Origin: Candidatus Homeothermus arabinoxylanisolvens
GTDB lineage: Bacteria > Bacteroidota > Bacteroidia > Bacteroidales > Muribaculaceae
DNA: 24,989 bases
Direction: 5' to 3'
NCBI GenBank assembly: GCA_001689405.1
Contig: LUJO01000054.1
Span: 1 to 24,989 of the forward strand
The notes beneath the pieces were generated by a model. The model was given only the letters and a program-made list of their open reading frames with translations, was not told the origin of the DNA and did not search any database. Position numbers and translations under genes: made by a program. Shown one piece after another: positions 16,539 to 24,792 of the stretch. Position 1 is the first letter of the stretch. Each line of letters starts with the position of its first letter.

Positions 16539-19500
16539 ATGAAAAAGAAATTTAACGAATATAACAATTTCAATCTTTCCGAGATAAATAGAAGCGTTCT
16601 TGAACGCTGGAATGCCGAGAACCTGTTTGAGCAGAGCATGAAGGTGCGTGAGGGCGCTCCGTCGTTTGTGTTTTACGAGGGGCCTCCTTCGGCCAACGGT
16701 ATGCCCGGTATCCATCACGTTATGGCCCGTACCATAAAGGATATATTTTGCCGTTACAAGACTATGAAAGGCTTCCATGTGAAGCGTAAGGCCGGTTGGG
16801 ATACTCACGGACTTCCGGTAGAACTTGGCGTCGAGAAGTCGCTCGGCATAACCAAAGAGGATATCGGCAAGAAAATCTCGGTTGACGACTATAATGCCGC
16901 CTGTCGTCGCGAGGTGATGAAATACACTAAAGAGTGGGAAAATCTCACCAACTCGATGGGCTATTGGGTCGACATGAATGACCCGTATATCACTTACGAC
17001 AACCGTTATATAGAGACTGTATGGTGGCTGCTGAGCCGTCTGTATAAGAAAGGCTATCTTTACAAAGGTTATACAATCCAGCCTTACTCGCCCGCTGCGG
17101 GTACCGGATTGAGCACGCACGAACTGAATCAGCCCGGATGCTACCGCGATGTAAAGGATACTACGGTGACGGCTATGTTCCGTATATCGGAGCCTAAACC
17201 CGAGATGCTCGGATGGGGCACACCCTGTATTCTCGCTTGGACTACCACCCCTTGGACCCTGCCCTCCAATACCGCTCTGTGTGTGGGTCCGAGGATTGAG
17301 TACGTGCTTGTCAACACATATAATCCGTATAATGGCGATAAGATAAGCGTCGTGCTGGCAAAGGCGCGTGTCAACGCGTATTTCAAGCCCGAAGGCGCCG
17401 AGCTGCCTATGGACGCATATAAACCCGGCGACAAGACGGTGCCTTACCGTATAGTGGCCGAGTACGAGGCTTCTGACCTCATAGGCATGAAGTATGACCA
17501 GCTTATGCCGTGGGTGAAGCCGACCGAAAAACTTAATGACAATTCGCCCGAATTTGTAAAAGAATATGCCGCACGTTGCCCCGAAAAGGTATTTGCTGTA
17601 GGCAAGGATAATTTTGTCGAGCTTTCTTCTGAAGCGTTCCGGGTGATTCCCGGCGATTACGTGACCACTGAAGACGGTACCGGCATAGTACACATAGCGC
17701 CTACTTTCGGTGCTGATGACGCACGTGTGGCCAAGGCCGCCGGCATACCTTCGCTATTTATGATCAATACAAAGGGCGAGACCCGTCCTATGGTCGATCT
17801 TACCGGAAAGTATTATCTCCTCGATGACTGTGCCGAGCCGTTTATAGAGCATTGCGTCAATGTGGAGCTGTACAAGCGTCATGAAGGCGATTATGTCAAA
17901 AACGCTTACGACCCGCGTTTTAACGTAGACGGCAAGTATGATGACAAGGCCGCTGAGAAAGCCGAGGACCTTAATGTGGTCATAGCCATAGAGATGAAGC
18001 AGGCCGGCGAGGCATTCAAGATAGAGAAGCATGTGCACAACTATCCTCACTGCTGGCGTACTGACAAGCCGGTGCTTTATTATCCGCTTGACAGCTGGTT
18101 TATACGTACTACGGCCGCCCGCGAAAAGCTCATGGCCAACAATGAGACGATAAAATGGAAGCCTCAGTCTACCGGTTCGGGCCGTTTCGGAAAATGGCTC
18201 GAAAACCTTCAGGACTGGAACCTGTCGCGCAGCCGCTATTGGGGTACTCCGCTTCCTATATGGCGTACTGACGACGGCGTCGAGGAGATATGTATCGACA
18301 GCGTACAGTCGCTCTATGACGAGATCGAGAAATCGGTCAAGGCCGGAGTGATGAAGGCTAATCCCTATAAGGAAAAGGGTTTTGTGCCCGGTGATTATTC
18401 CAAGGCAAATTATGAGAAGATTGACCTGCACCGTCCTTATGTGGATGACATTGTACTTGTGTCGTCGACCGGCAAGCCCATGCATCGCGAGCTTGACCTG
18501 ATTGACGTGTGGTTTGACTCGGGCGCCATGCCTTATGCACAGATACATTACCCGTTTGAGAACAAGGAAGGTCTTGACTCCGGCGAGCTTTATCCTGCCG
18601 ATTTCATAGCCGAAGGTGTCGATCAGACTCGCGGATGGTTCTTCACGCTTCATGCCATTGCCGGCATGGTATTTGACTCGGTAGCATACAAAGCCGTGAT
18701 TTCCAACGGACTTGTGCTCGACCGTTTCGGAAACAAGATGTCGAAGCGTCTCGGCAATGCCGTGAACCCGTTTGATGCCATAAATGAGTTCGGATCCGAT
18801 CCGTTGCGCTGGTACATGATTGCGAATTCTTCACCGTGGGACAACCTCAAGTATGATCCCGAAGGTGTGAAGGAGACGGCACGCAAGCTGTTTGCAACAC
18901 TATACAATACTTATTCGTTCTTCGCACTTTATGCCAATGTCGACGGATTTGACAATTCGCAGCCGCAGGTGCCGGTAGCTGAAAGACCCGAGATAGACCG
19001 GTGGATACTTTCGCTCCTTAACACCCTCATCCGTGAGGTTGAGTCGGCATTGGACGACTACGAGCCTACGAAGGCCGCACGCGCCATAAATGATTTTGTC
19101 AATGACAACCTCAGCAACTGGTATGTGCGCCTTAACCGCAAACGCTTCTGGGGCGGAGAGATGGACAAGGATAAACTTGCCGCCTATCAGACTCTCTACA
19201 CATGTCTTGAGACAGTGGCGTTGCTTATAGCGCCGATATCGCCGTTCTTCGCCGACCGCTTGTATACTGACCTTACTTCAGTGACCAAGGACAGCGTTTC
19301 GTCGGTACATCTTGCCAAGTTCCCGGTTGCGGGCGAGAGCGATGCCGATCTTGAAGAGCGTATGAAGCTCGCGCAGGATGTGACTTCGATGGTGCTCGCC
19401 CTGCGCCGTAAGGTCAATATAAAGGTGCGTCAGCCGCTGTCGACCCTTATGATACCCGTACTTGACAATCGTCAGAAAGACATGATAGCGACTATGTCCG

Positions 19501-20096
19501 ATCTGATATTGAGTGAAGTAAATGTCAAGTCGATAAAATTTGTCGGCAACGATGAAGGCATACTCGTTAAGCGAGTAAAACCCGACTTCAAAAAACTCGG
19601 CCCGAAATATGGCAAGATCATGAAGGCGCTTGCCGCAAAAGTGTCATCTATGTCGCAGGCCGACATTCTCGCTCTCGAGCGCGACGGACGGTTTGCTTTC
19701 AACATCGACGGCGCGGCTGCGGAAATAGAACTGGCCGATGTCGAGATCATATCGGAGGATATTCCCGGATGGCAGGTGGCCAATGACGGTAATCTTACCG
19801 TGGCTCTTGACGTGACGGTGACCGATGACCTGCGTCGTGAGGGTATTGCCCGCGACATAGTCAACCGTATTCAGAACATACGTAAGGGACGCAACTACGA
19901 CATAGTCGACAAGATTGTCGTTGTCTTCGCTCCTAACGAAAACACTGATGCCGCTATTGAGGCTTATGGCGACTATATAGCCAAGCAGGTACTCGCTTCA
20001 TCCGTGTCTGTAGCGCCGATAGCCGATGACGCCGTGGTCGAGACTCTCGATCTTGACGGCATAGAGCTGAAGGCGGTGATTAATTTGTTACCCTAA
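16539..20096 (+). CDS. ileS: Isoleucyl-tRNA synthetase, eukaryote-like type 2 with swapped GIHH signature
   Basis: Charges tRNA-Ile and edits valine; cytoplasmic class I synthetase of 1185 aa, longer than the type 1 enzyme of E. coli (about 938 aa). The N-terminal block FYEGPPSANGMPGIHHVMA, KAGWDTHGLPVE and the signature KMSKRLGN (733-740) are of the type 2, eukaryote-like kind (type 1 has KMSKSLGN). The CP1 editing domain contains AWTTTPWTLPSNTALCV. The C terminus lacks the type 1 zinc cysteines. Oddly, the HIGH motif reads G57-I-H-H60 (codons 16707-16718): the first and third residues of HxGH are exchanged. This swap has been reported in type 2 enzymes with extreme mupirocin resistance. It heads an operon with the dksA-like gene, lspA and two further genes; ileS-lspA coupling is also known in Proteobacteria. 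Confidence 0.97.
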   Translation: MKKKFNEYNNFNLSEINRSVLERWNAENLFEQSMKVREGAPSFVFYEGPPSANGMPGIHHVMARTIKDIFCRYKTMKGFHVKRKAGWDTHGLPVELGVEKSLGITKEDIGKKISVDDYNAACRREVMKYTKEWENLTNSMGYWVDMNDPYITYDNRYIETVWWLLSRLYKKGYLYKGYTIQPYSPAAGTGLSTHELNQPGCYRDVKDTTVTAMFRISEPKPEMLGWGTPCILAWTTTPWTLPSNTALCVGPRIEYVLVNTYNPYNGDKISVVLAKARVNAYFKPEGAELPMDAYKPGDKTVPYRIVAEYEASDLIGMKYDQLMPWVKPTEKLNDNSPEFVKEYAARCPEKVFAVGKDNFVELSSEAFRVIPGDYVTTEDGTGIVHIAPTFGADDARVAKAAGIPSLFMINTKGETRPMVDLTGKYYLLDDCAEPFIEHCVNVELYKRHEGDYVKNAYDPRFNVDGKYDDKAAEKAEDLNVVIAIEMKQAGEAFKIEKHVHNYPHCWRTDKPVLYYPLDSWFIRTTAAREKLMANNETIKWKPQSTGSGRFGKWLENLQDWNLSRSRYWGTPLPIWRTDDGVEEICIDSVQSLYDEIEKSVKAGVMKANPYKEKGFVPGDYSKANYEKIDLHRPYVDDIVLVSSTGKPMHRELDLIDVWFDSGAMPYAQIHYPFENKEGLDSGELYPADFIAEGVDQTRGWFFTLHAIAGMVFDSVAYKAVISNGLVLDRFGNKMSKRLGNAVNPFDAINEFGSDPLRWYMIANSSPWDNLKYDPEGVKETARKLFATLYNTYSFFALYANVDGFDNSQPQVPVAERPEIDRWILSLLNTLIREVESALDDYEPTKAARAINDFVNDNLSNWYVRLNRKRFWGGEMDKDKLAAYQTLYTCLETVALLIAPISPFFADRLYTDLTSVTKDSVSSVHLAKFPVAGESDADLEERMKLAQDVTSMVLALRRKVNIKVRQPLSTLMIPVLDNRQKDMIATMSDLILSEVNVKSIKFVGNDEGILVKRVKPDFKKLGPKYGKIMKALAAKVSSMSQADILALERDGRFAFNIDGAAAEIELADVEIISEDIPGWQVANDGNLTVALDVTVTDDLRREGIARDIVNRIQNIRKGRNYDIVDKIVVVFAPNENTDAAIEAYGDYIAKQVLASSVSVAPIADDAVVETLDLDGIELKAVINLLP

Positions 20097-20116
20097 CCTA
20101 AAATGTAAATATTATT

Positions 20117-20500
20117 ATGAGTGAAAAAACACGTTACACTGATGAGGAATTACAGGAGTTCAAAGAGCTTATCCTAAAGAAACTTGAAAAGGCACAGCGC
20201 GATTATGACCTGTTGAAAGCCAATGTCATGAACAGTGACGGAAATGACACGGCCGATACATCGCCCACATTTAAAGTGCTTGAAGAGGGTGCCAGTACCC
20301 TCGGCAAGGAGGAGGCCGGCCAGCTGGCACAGCGTCAGATGAAGTTTATACAGCATCTGCAGGCCGCTCTCGTCAGAATAGAAAACAAGACTTACGGTAT
20401 ATGTCGTCAGACAGGCAAACTCATACCTAAAGAACGTCTTCTTGCAGTGCCCCATGCTACCCTGAGCGTAGAGGCCAAGGAAAGTGGCAAAAAACATTAA
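20117..20500 (+). CDS. DksA/TraR-family transcription factor with incomplete zinc site
   Basis: 127-aa protein predicted to bind RNA polymerase through the secondary channel and to modulate initiation together with ppGpp. An N-terminal helix and a coiled-coil with tip D41-G-N-D-T-A46 match the DxxDxA motif needed for DksA activity. The C-terminal globular part, YGICRQTGKLIPKERLLAVP, is family-typical, but only one of the four zinc cysteines remains: C96, then Thr99, Ser117 and Ala120 at the other three positions. P. aeruginosa DksA2 is a known functional relative lacking the zinc site, so this may be an active zinc-independent form. It is shorter than E. coli DksA (151 aa), mostly at the N terminus. 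It lies 20 nt after ileS and 20 nt before lspA in the same operon. The RelA-type synthetase is in the same window. Confidence 0.9.
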   Translation: MSEKTRYTDEELQEFKELILKKLEKAQRDYDLLKANVMNSDGNDTADTSPTFKVLEEGASTLGKEEAGQLAQRQMKFIQHLQAALVRIENKTYGICRQTGKLIPKERLLAVPHATLSVEAKESGKKH

Positions 20501-20520
20501 AAGATAACAAACAATTATAG

Positions 20521-21159
20521 ATGAAGCTGTCAAAAGGCTGGCTTGCCGTTATAATCATAGTCGGGGTACTCCTGATTGACCAGATAGTGAAGATATGGGT
20601 GAAGACCCACATGTATCTTGGACAGGAGTTCGTGATAACCGACTGGTTTAGAATATATTTTATCGAGAATAACGGTATGGCTTTCGGTATGGAGCTCGGG
20701 AGCAAGCTGTTTCTGACGCTGTTTCGTATCGTGGCTGTGGGATTTGGCATATGGTACATATGCCATATGAGAAAACGTCCTGACATCAAGGCGGGATATA
20801 TAGCATGTTGTGCCCTCATAACCGCGGGTGCGGCCGGCAATATCGTGGACTCGGTGTTCTACGGGCTTATATTCAATAATCCTTATCCCCCGGAGGTGGC
20901 GGTCATGTTTCCGCCGGATGGCGGATATGCCCCGCTGTTTCACGGCAAGGTTGTGGACATGCTTTATTTCCCGTTGTTCAGTTTCTACTGGCCTTCATGG
21001 GTGCCTTTTGTCGGCGGCGAGTACTTTCTGTTCTTCCAACCGATATTTAATATCGCCGATGCCGCTATTACGGTAGGCATATTTGTCTTGATATTGTTTT
21101 ATTCCAAATACCTTTCCGCACCTATTGTGGAAAAGAGTGTTGAAAAGGAAAATGAATAG
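20521..21159 (+). CDS. lspA: Lipoprotein signal peptidase (signal peptidase II)
   Basis: Inner-membrane aspartyl protease that cleaves prolipoproteins before the lipidated cysteine. Four transmembrane helices are visible (about 7-26, 63-82, 92-112 and 180-198). The conserved segments are DQIVKIWV (20-27), ENNGMAFG (49-56), GAAGNIVD (103-110), KVVDM with catalytic Asp146, and FNIAD with catalytic Asp180. At 212 aa it is longer than the E. coli enzyme (164 aa), chiefly because of a Pro/Phe/Trp-rich insertion at about 115-170 on the periplasmic side near the active site. I believe this is usual in Bacteroidota. The window also encodes at least two likely substrates: the lipoproteins starting at 9623 (minus strand) and 21152. 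The stop overlaps the start of the DUF4296 lipoprotein gene by 8 nt. Confidence 0.96.
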   Translation: MKLSKGWLAVIIIVGVLLIDQIVKIWVKTHMYLGQEFVITDWFRIYFIENNGMAFGMELGSKLFLTLFRIVAVGFGIWYICHMRKRPDIKAGYIACCALITAGAAGNIVDSVFYGLIFNNPYPPEVAVMFPPDGGYAPLFHGKVVDMLYFPLFSFYWPSWVPFVGGEYFLFFQPIFNIADAAITVGIFVLILFYSKYLSAPIVEKSVEKENE

Positions 21160-21943
21160 ATTTCGGCAATATTTGATATGTGGTGTCATAGCGCTCGGTG
21201 CGGTTGCATGCGACCGTACGCCCGACTATGTGATAGCTCCCGATGACATGGCCGACCTGTTGGTCGACATACATAAAGGTGAAGGAGTCATAGATCTTAA
21301 CAGCGCTTCTTATCGCAACGACTCGTTACGCAAGGTGCTTAAACAGTCGGTATACATGAAGCACGGCGTCACTGCCGAGCAGGTCGATACCTCGCTCGTG
21401 TGGTACGGACATAATGTGGAGAAGTATATCGAGGTCTATGACATGGTCATCGAGCGGCTTGAGGCCGAGCTTAAGGATGCCGATGTGTCAAGCAGCGGCG
21501 AGAGGGTGCAGCTTGCGGTCGTGGGCGACTCGGTCGATGCGTGGAGCGATGCCAAATACCGCCGTTTTGCCTACGGCATGCCTTCCGAGAACATGAAGTT
21601 CGGGCTGAAGCGTGATGATAACTGGGAGCGTGGCGACGTATACACGTGGAATGTCTATGTGCGCAACCGCCGGTCGCCTATACGCTGGACCATTGCCGGA
21701 GAATACAATGACGGTACTACCGATTATATAGCGCATACTGTAAGTCAGGACGGCTGGAATACTATAACATTCCCTGTCGATACCGCCAAAAATCTGCGGT
21801 ATGTATACGGTGTTCTCAGTGTCTCGCCCGGTAAAGGCGAGGTTACGTATGTCGACAGTATATCGCTGATACGTACACGTTATAATCCCGACAAGTATAA
21901 CCGTGCCGGTGTAAAACGCTATCTTAACGGTAAGAAAGAGTAG
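21152..21943 (+). CDS. DUF4296 lipoprotein
   Basis: 263-aa predicted lipoprotein. I chose the ATG at 21152 rather than the in-frame ATG at 21125 because it gives a compact lipoprotein signal (MNRFRQYLICGVIALGAVAC, Cys20) and a typical 8-nt stop/start overlap with lspA (ATGAATAG). The mature N-terminal about 90 residues (IAPDDMADLLVDIHKGEGVI, then helices to about 115) fit DUF4296, a small helical domain found in Bacteroidota lipoproteins next to lspA. The C-terminal half (about 130-250) is beta-rich, with tryptophans and FPVDTAKNLRYVYGVLSVSP, and resembles a jelly-roll or discoidin-like sandwich; I cannot assign it to a family. Its function is unknown. It is co-transcribed with ileS, the dksA-like gene and lspA, and lspA is needed for its maturation. 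Confidence 0.88.
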   Translation: MNRFRQYLICGVIALGAVACDRTPDYVIAPDDMADLLVDIHKGEGVIDLNSASYRNDSLRKVLKQSVYMKHGVTAEQVDTSLVWYGHNVEKYIEVYDMVIERLEAELKDADVSSSGERVQLAVVGDSVDAWSDAKYRRFAYGMPSENMKFGLKRDDNWERGDVYTWNVYVRNRRSPIRWTIAGEYNDGTTDYIAHTVSQDGWNTITFPVDTAKNLRYVYGVLSVSPGKGEVTYVDSISLIRTRYNPDKYNRAGVKRYLNGKKE

Positions 21944-21955
21944 GACGGCGCAGTC

Positions 21956-22267
21956 ATGAGATATCTTAGTCATGCCGTACTGCATGCCGGTAAGGTATAT
22001 CGGCAGTCGCTTGTCGAGATTGTCGACGGTCAGGTCGATGTACGACGCTTTGACCGGGAGGAACATTCCACCGTCTTTGTATCGGGCATAATAGCCGTGG
22101 TGGCCGAAAACCGCATCACCGATGTCGGTGTCGACCAGCTTGTGCGCATAGTACGCAACGCTCCGCTTGTCGAGGTTGCCGTATTGCGGTCAATGCGTTA
22201 TCTTAAGGGCCGCAAGCTGTTTGTCGGCGAAGGCGACACCCCCCGGCTTGTTGTGCTCCAGCGCTGA
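21956..22267 (+). CDS. Small conserved-looking protein of unknown function
   Basis: 103-aa protein that I do not recognise. It begins 12 nt after the DUF4296 lipoprotein on the same strand and continues that operon. No signal peptide, membrane segment or cysteine motif is visible. The sequence is rich in valine and arginine (VEIVDGQVDVRRFDREEHST, FVSGIIAVV), suggesting a compact beta-rich fold; the N-terminal part faintly recalls the small beta-domain that precedes amidohydrolase barrels, without the barrel. Its codon use resembles its neighbours, and the opposite-strand reading frame over this region has no sensible start context, so I favour this strand. About 90 nt separate it from the rpmH promoter, and a weak A/T-rich hairpin (22311-22331) may end the operon. 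Confidence 0.68.
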   Translation: MRYLSHAVLHAGKVYRQSLVEIVDGQVDVRRFDREEHSTVFVSGIIAVVAENRITDVGVDQLVRIVRNAPLVEVAVLRSMRYLKGRKLFVGEGDTPRLVVLQR

Positions 22268-22336
22268 CTCCGTTGTCGGTTAAGTGCGTAAACATTAGTC
22301 CGCGACTGAAAAAGATACTAAAAAGTATTTTAGATG

Positions 22337-22367
22337 TTGCATTAATAAAATGTTTTATGTAATTTTG
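22337..22367 (+). promoter_or_regulatory. Predicted promoter for rpmH
   Basis: TTG (22337-22339), a 20-nt spacer and TAATTTTG (22360-22367) match the Bacteroidota consensus closely. The expected start is near 22373, giving a leader of about 40 A/T-rich nt before rpmH. Confidence 0.78.
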
Positions 22368-22414
22368 CACTCGCTTTATGCGTCTTGATTATAAAACAAT
22401 AACATTATAAAACG

Positions 22415-22570
22415 ATGAAAAGAACGTTTCAGCCCTCTAACAGAAAAAGAGTGAACAAGCATGGATTCCGTGAACGCATGTCTACCCCCGATGGTCGCAA
22501 GGTACTTGCCCGCCGTCGCGCTAAGGGTCGTGCTCATCTTACTGTAAGTGATACTATCGCTCGCAAGTAA
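22415..22570 (+). CDS. rpmH: 50S ribosomal protein L34
   Basis: 51-aa, very basic large-subunit ribosomal protein. The N terminus MKRTFQPSNRKRVNKHGFRE and the following MSTPDGRKVLARRRAKGR are diagnostic of L34. The C-terminal extension HLTVSDTIARK makes it slightly longer than the E. coli protein (46 aa). It has its own promoter and is followed 27 nt later by a hairpin terminator. In many bacteria rpmH lies beside dnaA and rnpA near the origin; here its neighbours are the lspA operon and folD, and no rnpA-like frame is visible next to it. It is so short that automatic gene callers with length limits may skip it. Confidence 0.97.
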   Translation: MKRTFQPSNRKRVNKHGFRERMSTPDGRKVLARRRAKGRAHLTVSDTIARK

Positions 22571-22596
22571 TACACGCGGAGAACGTTAACTCATAA

Positions 22597-22640
22597 AGCG
22601 CATCGGTATGCAGTTGCCGGTGCGCTGTTTTTTATTTTAT
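22597..22640 (+). terminator. Rho-independent terminator after rpmH
   Basis: AGCGCATCGG (22597-22606) pairs with CCGGTGCGCT (22617-22626), ten pairs including one T-G wobble, around a 10-nt loop. It is followed by GTTTTTTATTTTAT. No strong promoter is visible between it and folD, so partial read-through into folD is likely. Confidence 0.8.
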
Positions 22641-22663
22641 AAAATTAAAAATCATTGGTTGTG

Positions 22664-23548
22664 ATGACACTTATTGACGGTAAAAAGGTAGCCGACACTA
22701 TAAAGGAAGAAATAGCGGCGATGGTCGAGAAAATGCTCGCCGAGGGTAAAAAACGTCCTCACTTGGCCGCGATACTGGTAGGCCATGACGGTGGAAGCGA
22801 GACCTATGTGGCCCACAAGGTGCGCGCATGCGCGCAGTGCGGGTTCAAGTCTACGCTTATCCGGTTTGAGGCCGATGTCACCGAGGAGCGTCTGCTGGAG
22901 GCTATTGACACTCTTAACCGCGACGAAGATGTCGACGGATTCATTGTACAGTTGCCTCTGCCTGCCCACATCTCGGAGCAGAAAATCATCGAGGCCATAG
23001 ACTATCGCAAGGATGTCGACGGATTCCATCCTATAAATGTAGGACGCATGTCCATCGGACTCCCGTGTTATCTGTCAGCTACTCCTGCCGGTATAATGGA
23101 GCTGCTCGCACGTTACGAAATCGACACTAAGGGCAAACGTTGTGTGGTGCTTGGCCGCAGCAACATAGTAGGTAAGCCGGTGGCCAGCCTGATGATGCAG
23201 AAGCACAATCCCGGCGATGCCACCGTCACTGTATGTCATAGCGCTACAAAGGACATAAAGGCTATATGCCGTGAAGCCGACATAATCATAGCGGCTCTGG
23301 GTCATCCCGGTTTCGTTACGGCCGATATGGTAAAACCCGGTGCGGTGATTATCGATGTCGGCACTACGCGTGTACCCGATGCTACCCGCAAGAGCGGTTT
23401 CAGACTGCGCGGCGATGTAGACTTTGACAATGTGGCTCCTCTGTGCTCCTACATCACGCCAGTTCCCGGCGGAGTGGGTCCCATGACCATTTGTTCGCTG
23501 ATGAAAAATACGCTTCTTGCCGGACAAGGCGCCATATACGGAAAATAG
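22664..23548 (+). CDS. folD: Bifunctional methylenetetrahydrofolate dehydrogenase / methenyltetrahydrofolate cyclohydrolase
   Basis: Interconverts 5,10-methylene-, 5,10-methenyl- and 10-formyl-tetrahydrofolate with NADP(H), feeding purine and formyl-Met synthesis; cytoplasmic. From the ATG at 22664 it is 294 aa (family about 285-300); upstream in-frame TTG and GTG codons at 22655 and 22661 are less likely starts. Key features are Tyr48 and the catalytic Lys52 (SETYVAHKVRA), VQLPLP, KDVDGFHPINVGR, the nucleotide-binding VVLGRSNIVGKPVA, and PVPGGVGPMT near the C terminus. It follows the rpmH terminator without an obvious promoter of its own and lies 9 nt before the CapA-like gene, with which it is probably co-transcribed. 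With folE it is one of two folate genes in the window. Confidence 0.97.
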   Translation: MTLIDGKKVADTIKEEIAAMVEKMLAEGKKRPHLAAILVGHDGGSETYVAHKVRACAQCGFKSTLIRFEADVTEERLLEAIDTLNRDEDVDGFIVQLPLPAHISEQKIIEAIDYRKDVDGFHPINVGRMSIGLPCYLSATPAGIMELLARYEIDTKGKRCVVLGRSNIVGKPVASLMMQKHNPGDATVTVCHSATKDIKAICREADIIIAALGHPGFVTADMVKPGAVIIDVGTTRVPDATRKSGFRLRGDVDFDNVAPLCSYITPVPGGVGPMTICSLMKNTLLAGQGAIYGK

Positions 23549-23557
23549 CGACCTTAC

Positions 23558-24688
23558 ATGATCTCTCCTCTGTTAAATATCATACTGTTCACCTTAGGCT
23601 CGTTCTTTGCCGAAGAGCCTAAGGCTGAAATTGTGTTTGCCGGCGATGCCATGCAGCATCAGGCGCAGATCGATGCCGCGCGTCGTGATGACGGCACATA
23701 CGATTATTCGGAATGTTTCTCCGCTGTGGAAGCATACGTGGACGCCGCCGATTATGCCGTGGTGAATCTTGAGACCCCGCTTGGCGGAAAGCCATACTCG
23801 GGCTATCCGTGTTTCAGTGCGCCCGACAGTTATCTTGATGCGCTTGCCGATGCCGGTTTCGACATGATGCTTACCGCCAATAACCATACTCTTGACAAGC
23901 GCGACAAAGGATTGTTGCGCACTATCGATTGCCTTGACGGCCGGGGAGTAGATCATATAGGCACATACCGCAACCTGCAGGAGCGTGACTCGGTACTGCC
24001 GCTGTTAAAGGATATCAACGGTTTCTGGGTGGCTTTCCTTAATTATACTTACGGCACCAACGGCATAAAACTTACTACGCCGGCAAAGGTCGACTACATT
24101 GACAGACCGTTGATGAAAAGCGACATCGCTGCCGCGCGGTCGGCCGGAGCCGAGATTGTCATTGTATGCATACATTGGGGCAATGAGTATGAATTATTGC
24201 CTGCGTCATCGCAACGCACTCTTGCCGATTTTCTTATTGACGAAGGAGTCGATGTTATAATCGGTTCTCATCCTCATGTGATACAGCCTATGGAGATGCG
24301 GCATAACGCGCATGGGCGCAATGTGCTGTTGGTCTACTCGCTTGGAAATTTTATTTCCAATATGAAAACGCGTGACACACGTGGCGGGGCCATGGCAAAA
24401 GTGGTCCTTACACGCGATGCCGAGGGCAGGGCTGTTGTCGACAAGGCCGATTATCGTCTGGTGTTTACGGTTCCTCCTGCCGCCGGCCATAATTTCCGAC
24501 TGGTGCCTGTCGAAAGGTATGACGGCTCGGCGTGGAAGTCACAGTGTAAGGCGTTTGAGTCATCGGCCGACAATATATTCCTGCGCCATAATGTCGGCGT
24601 CATGCGTGATACCACATATTTCCCGGAGAAAAAAATGTCGCCGATCGAAAGATTTTTATTCAAAACGTTTGGTGGGTTACAAAAATAG
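23558..24688 (+). CDS. CapA-family metallophosphatase-like protein
   Basis: 376-aa protein of the CapA/PgsA group (calcineurin-like metallophosphatase fold). An N-terminal hydrophobic segment (about 1-18, LLNIILFTLGSFFA) is a signal peptide or membrane anchor. The metal-site motifs appear in order: FAGDAMQH (27-34), VVNLETPL, TANNHTLD, IVCIHWGNEYE and IIGSHPHVIQP, followed by VYSLGNFISN. CapA homologues take part in poly-gamma-glutamate capsule export in Bacillus, but the fold is widespread in Bacteroidota without capsule genes, and no capB or capC lies here. A general role as an envelope-located hydrolase is therefore as much as can be said. It starts 9 nt after folD. The promoter of the downstream tRNA-His begins inside its last codons (TTTG at 24668). 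Confidence 0.88.
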   Translation: MISPLLNIILFTLGSFFAEEPKAEIVFAGDAMQHQAQIDAARRDDGTYDYSECFSAVEAYVDAADYAVVNLETPLGGKPYSGYPCFSAPDSYLDALADAGFDMMLTANNHTLDKRDKGLLRTIDCLDGRGVDHIGTYRNLQERDSVLPLLKDINGFWVAFLNYTYGTNGIKLTTPAKVDYIDRPLMKSDIAAARSAGAEIVIVCIHWGNEYELLPASSQRTLADFLIDEGVDVIIGSHPHVIQPMEMRHNAHGRNVLLVYSLGNFISNMKTRDTRGGAMAKVVLTRDAEGRAVVDKADYRLVFTVPPAAGHNFRLVPVERYDGSAWKSQCKAFESSADNIFLRHNVGVMRDTTYFPEKKMSPIERFLFKTFGGLQK

Positions 24689-24699
24689 TTGTACCTTTG
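24668..24699 (+). promoter_or_regulatory. Predicted promoter for tRNA-His
   Basis: TTTG (24668-24671), a 20-nt spacer and TACCTTTG (24692-24699) match the Bacteroidota consensus exactly. The -33 element lies within the 3' end of the CapA-like gene. Transcription should begin about 6 nt before the mature tRNA. Confidence 0.82.
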
Positions 24700-24711
24700 C
24701 ATCACCAAAAT

Positions 24712-24786
<75 letters not shown>

Positions 24787-24792
24787 CTTGAA

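Noticed and set aside
16527..17693. Minus-strand reading frame of 388 codons within ileS
   Set aside because: It is antisense to highly conserved IleRS catalytic and editing sequence and has no family features.
22311..22331. A/T-rich hairpin (AAAGATACT/AGTATTTTT) before rpmH as an operon terminator
   Set aside because: The stem is weak and A/T-only apart from one pair; it is mentioned under the small unknown gene but not called.
23558..24688. Capsule (poly-gamma-glutamate) synthesis locus
   Set aside because: Only a CapA-like phosphatase is present; no capB or capC partner is nearby, and the gene is in a folD operon.
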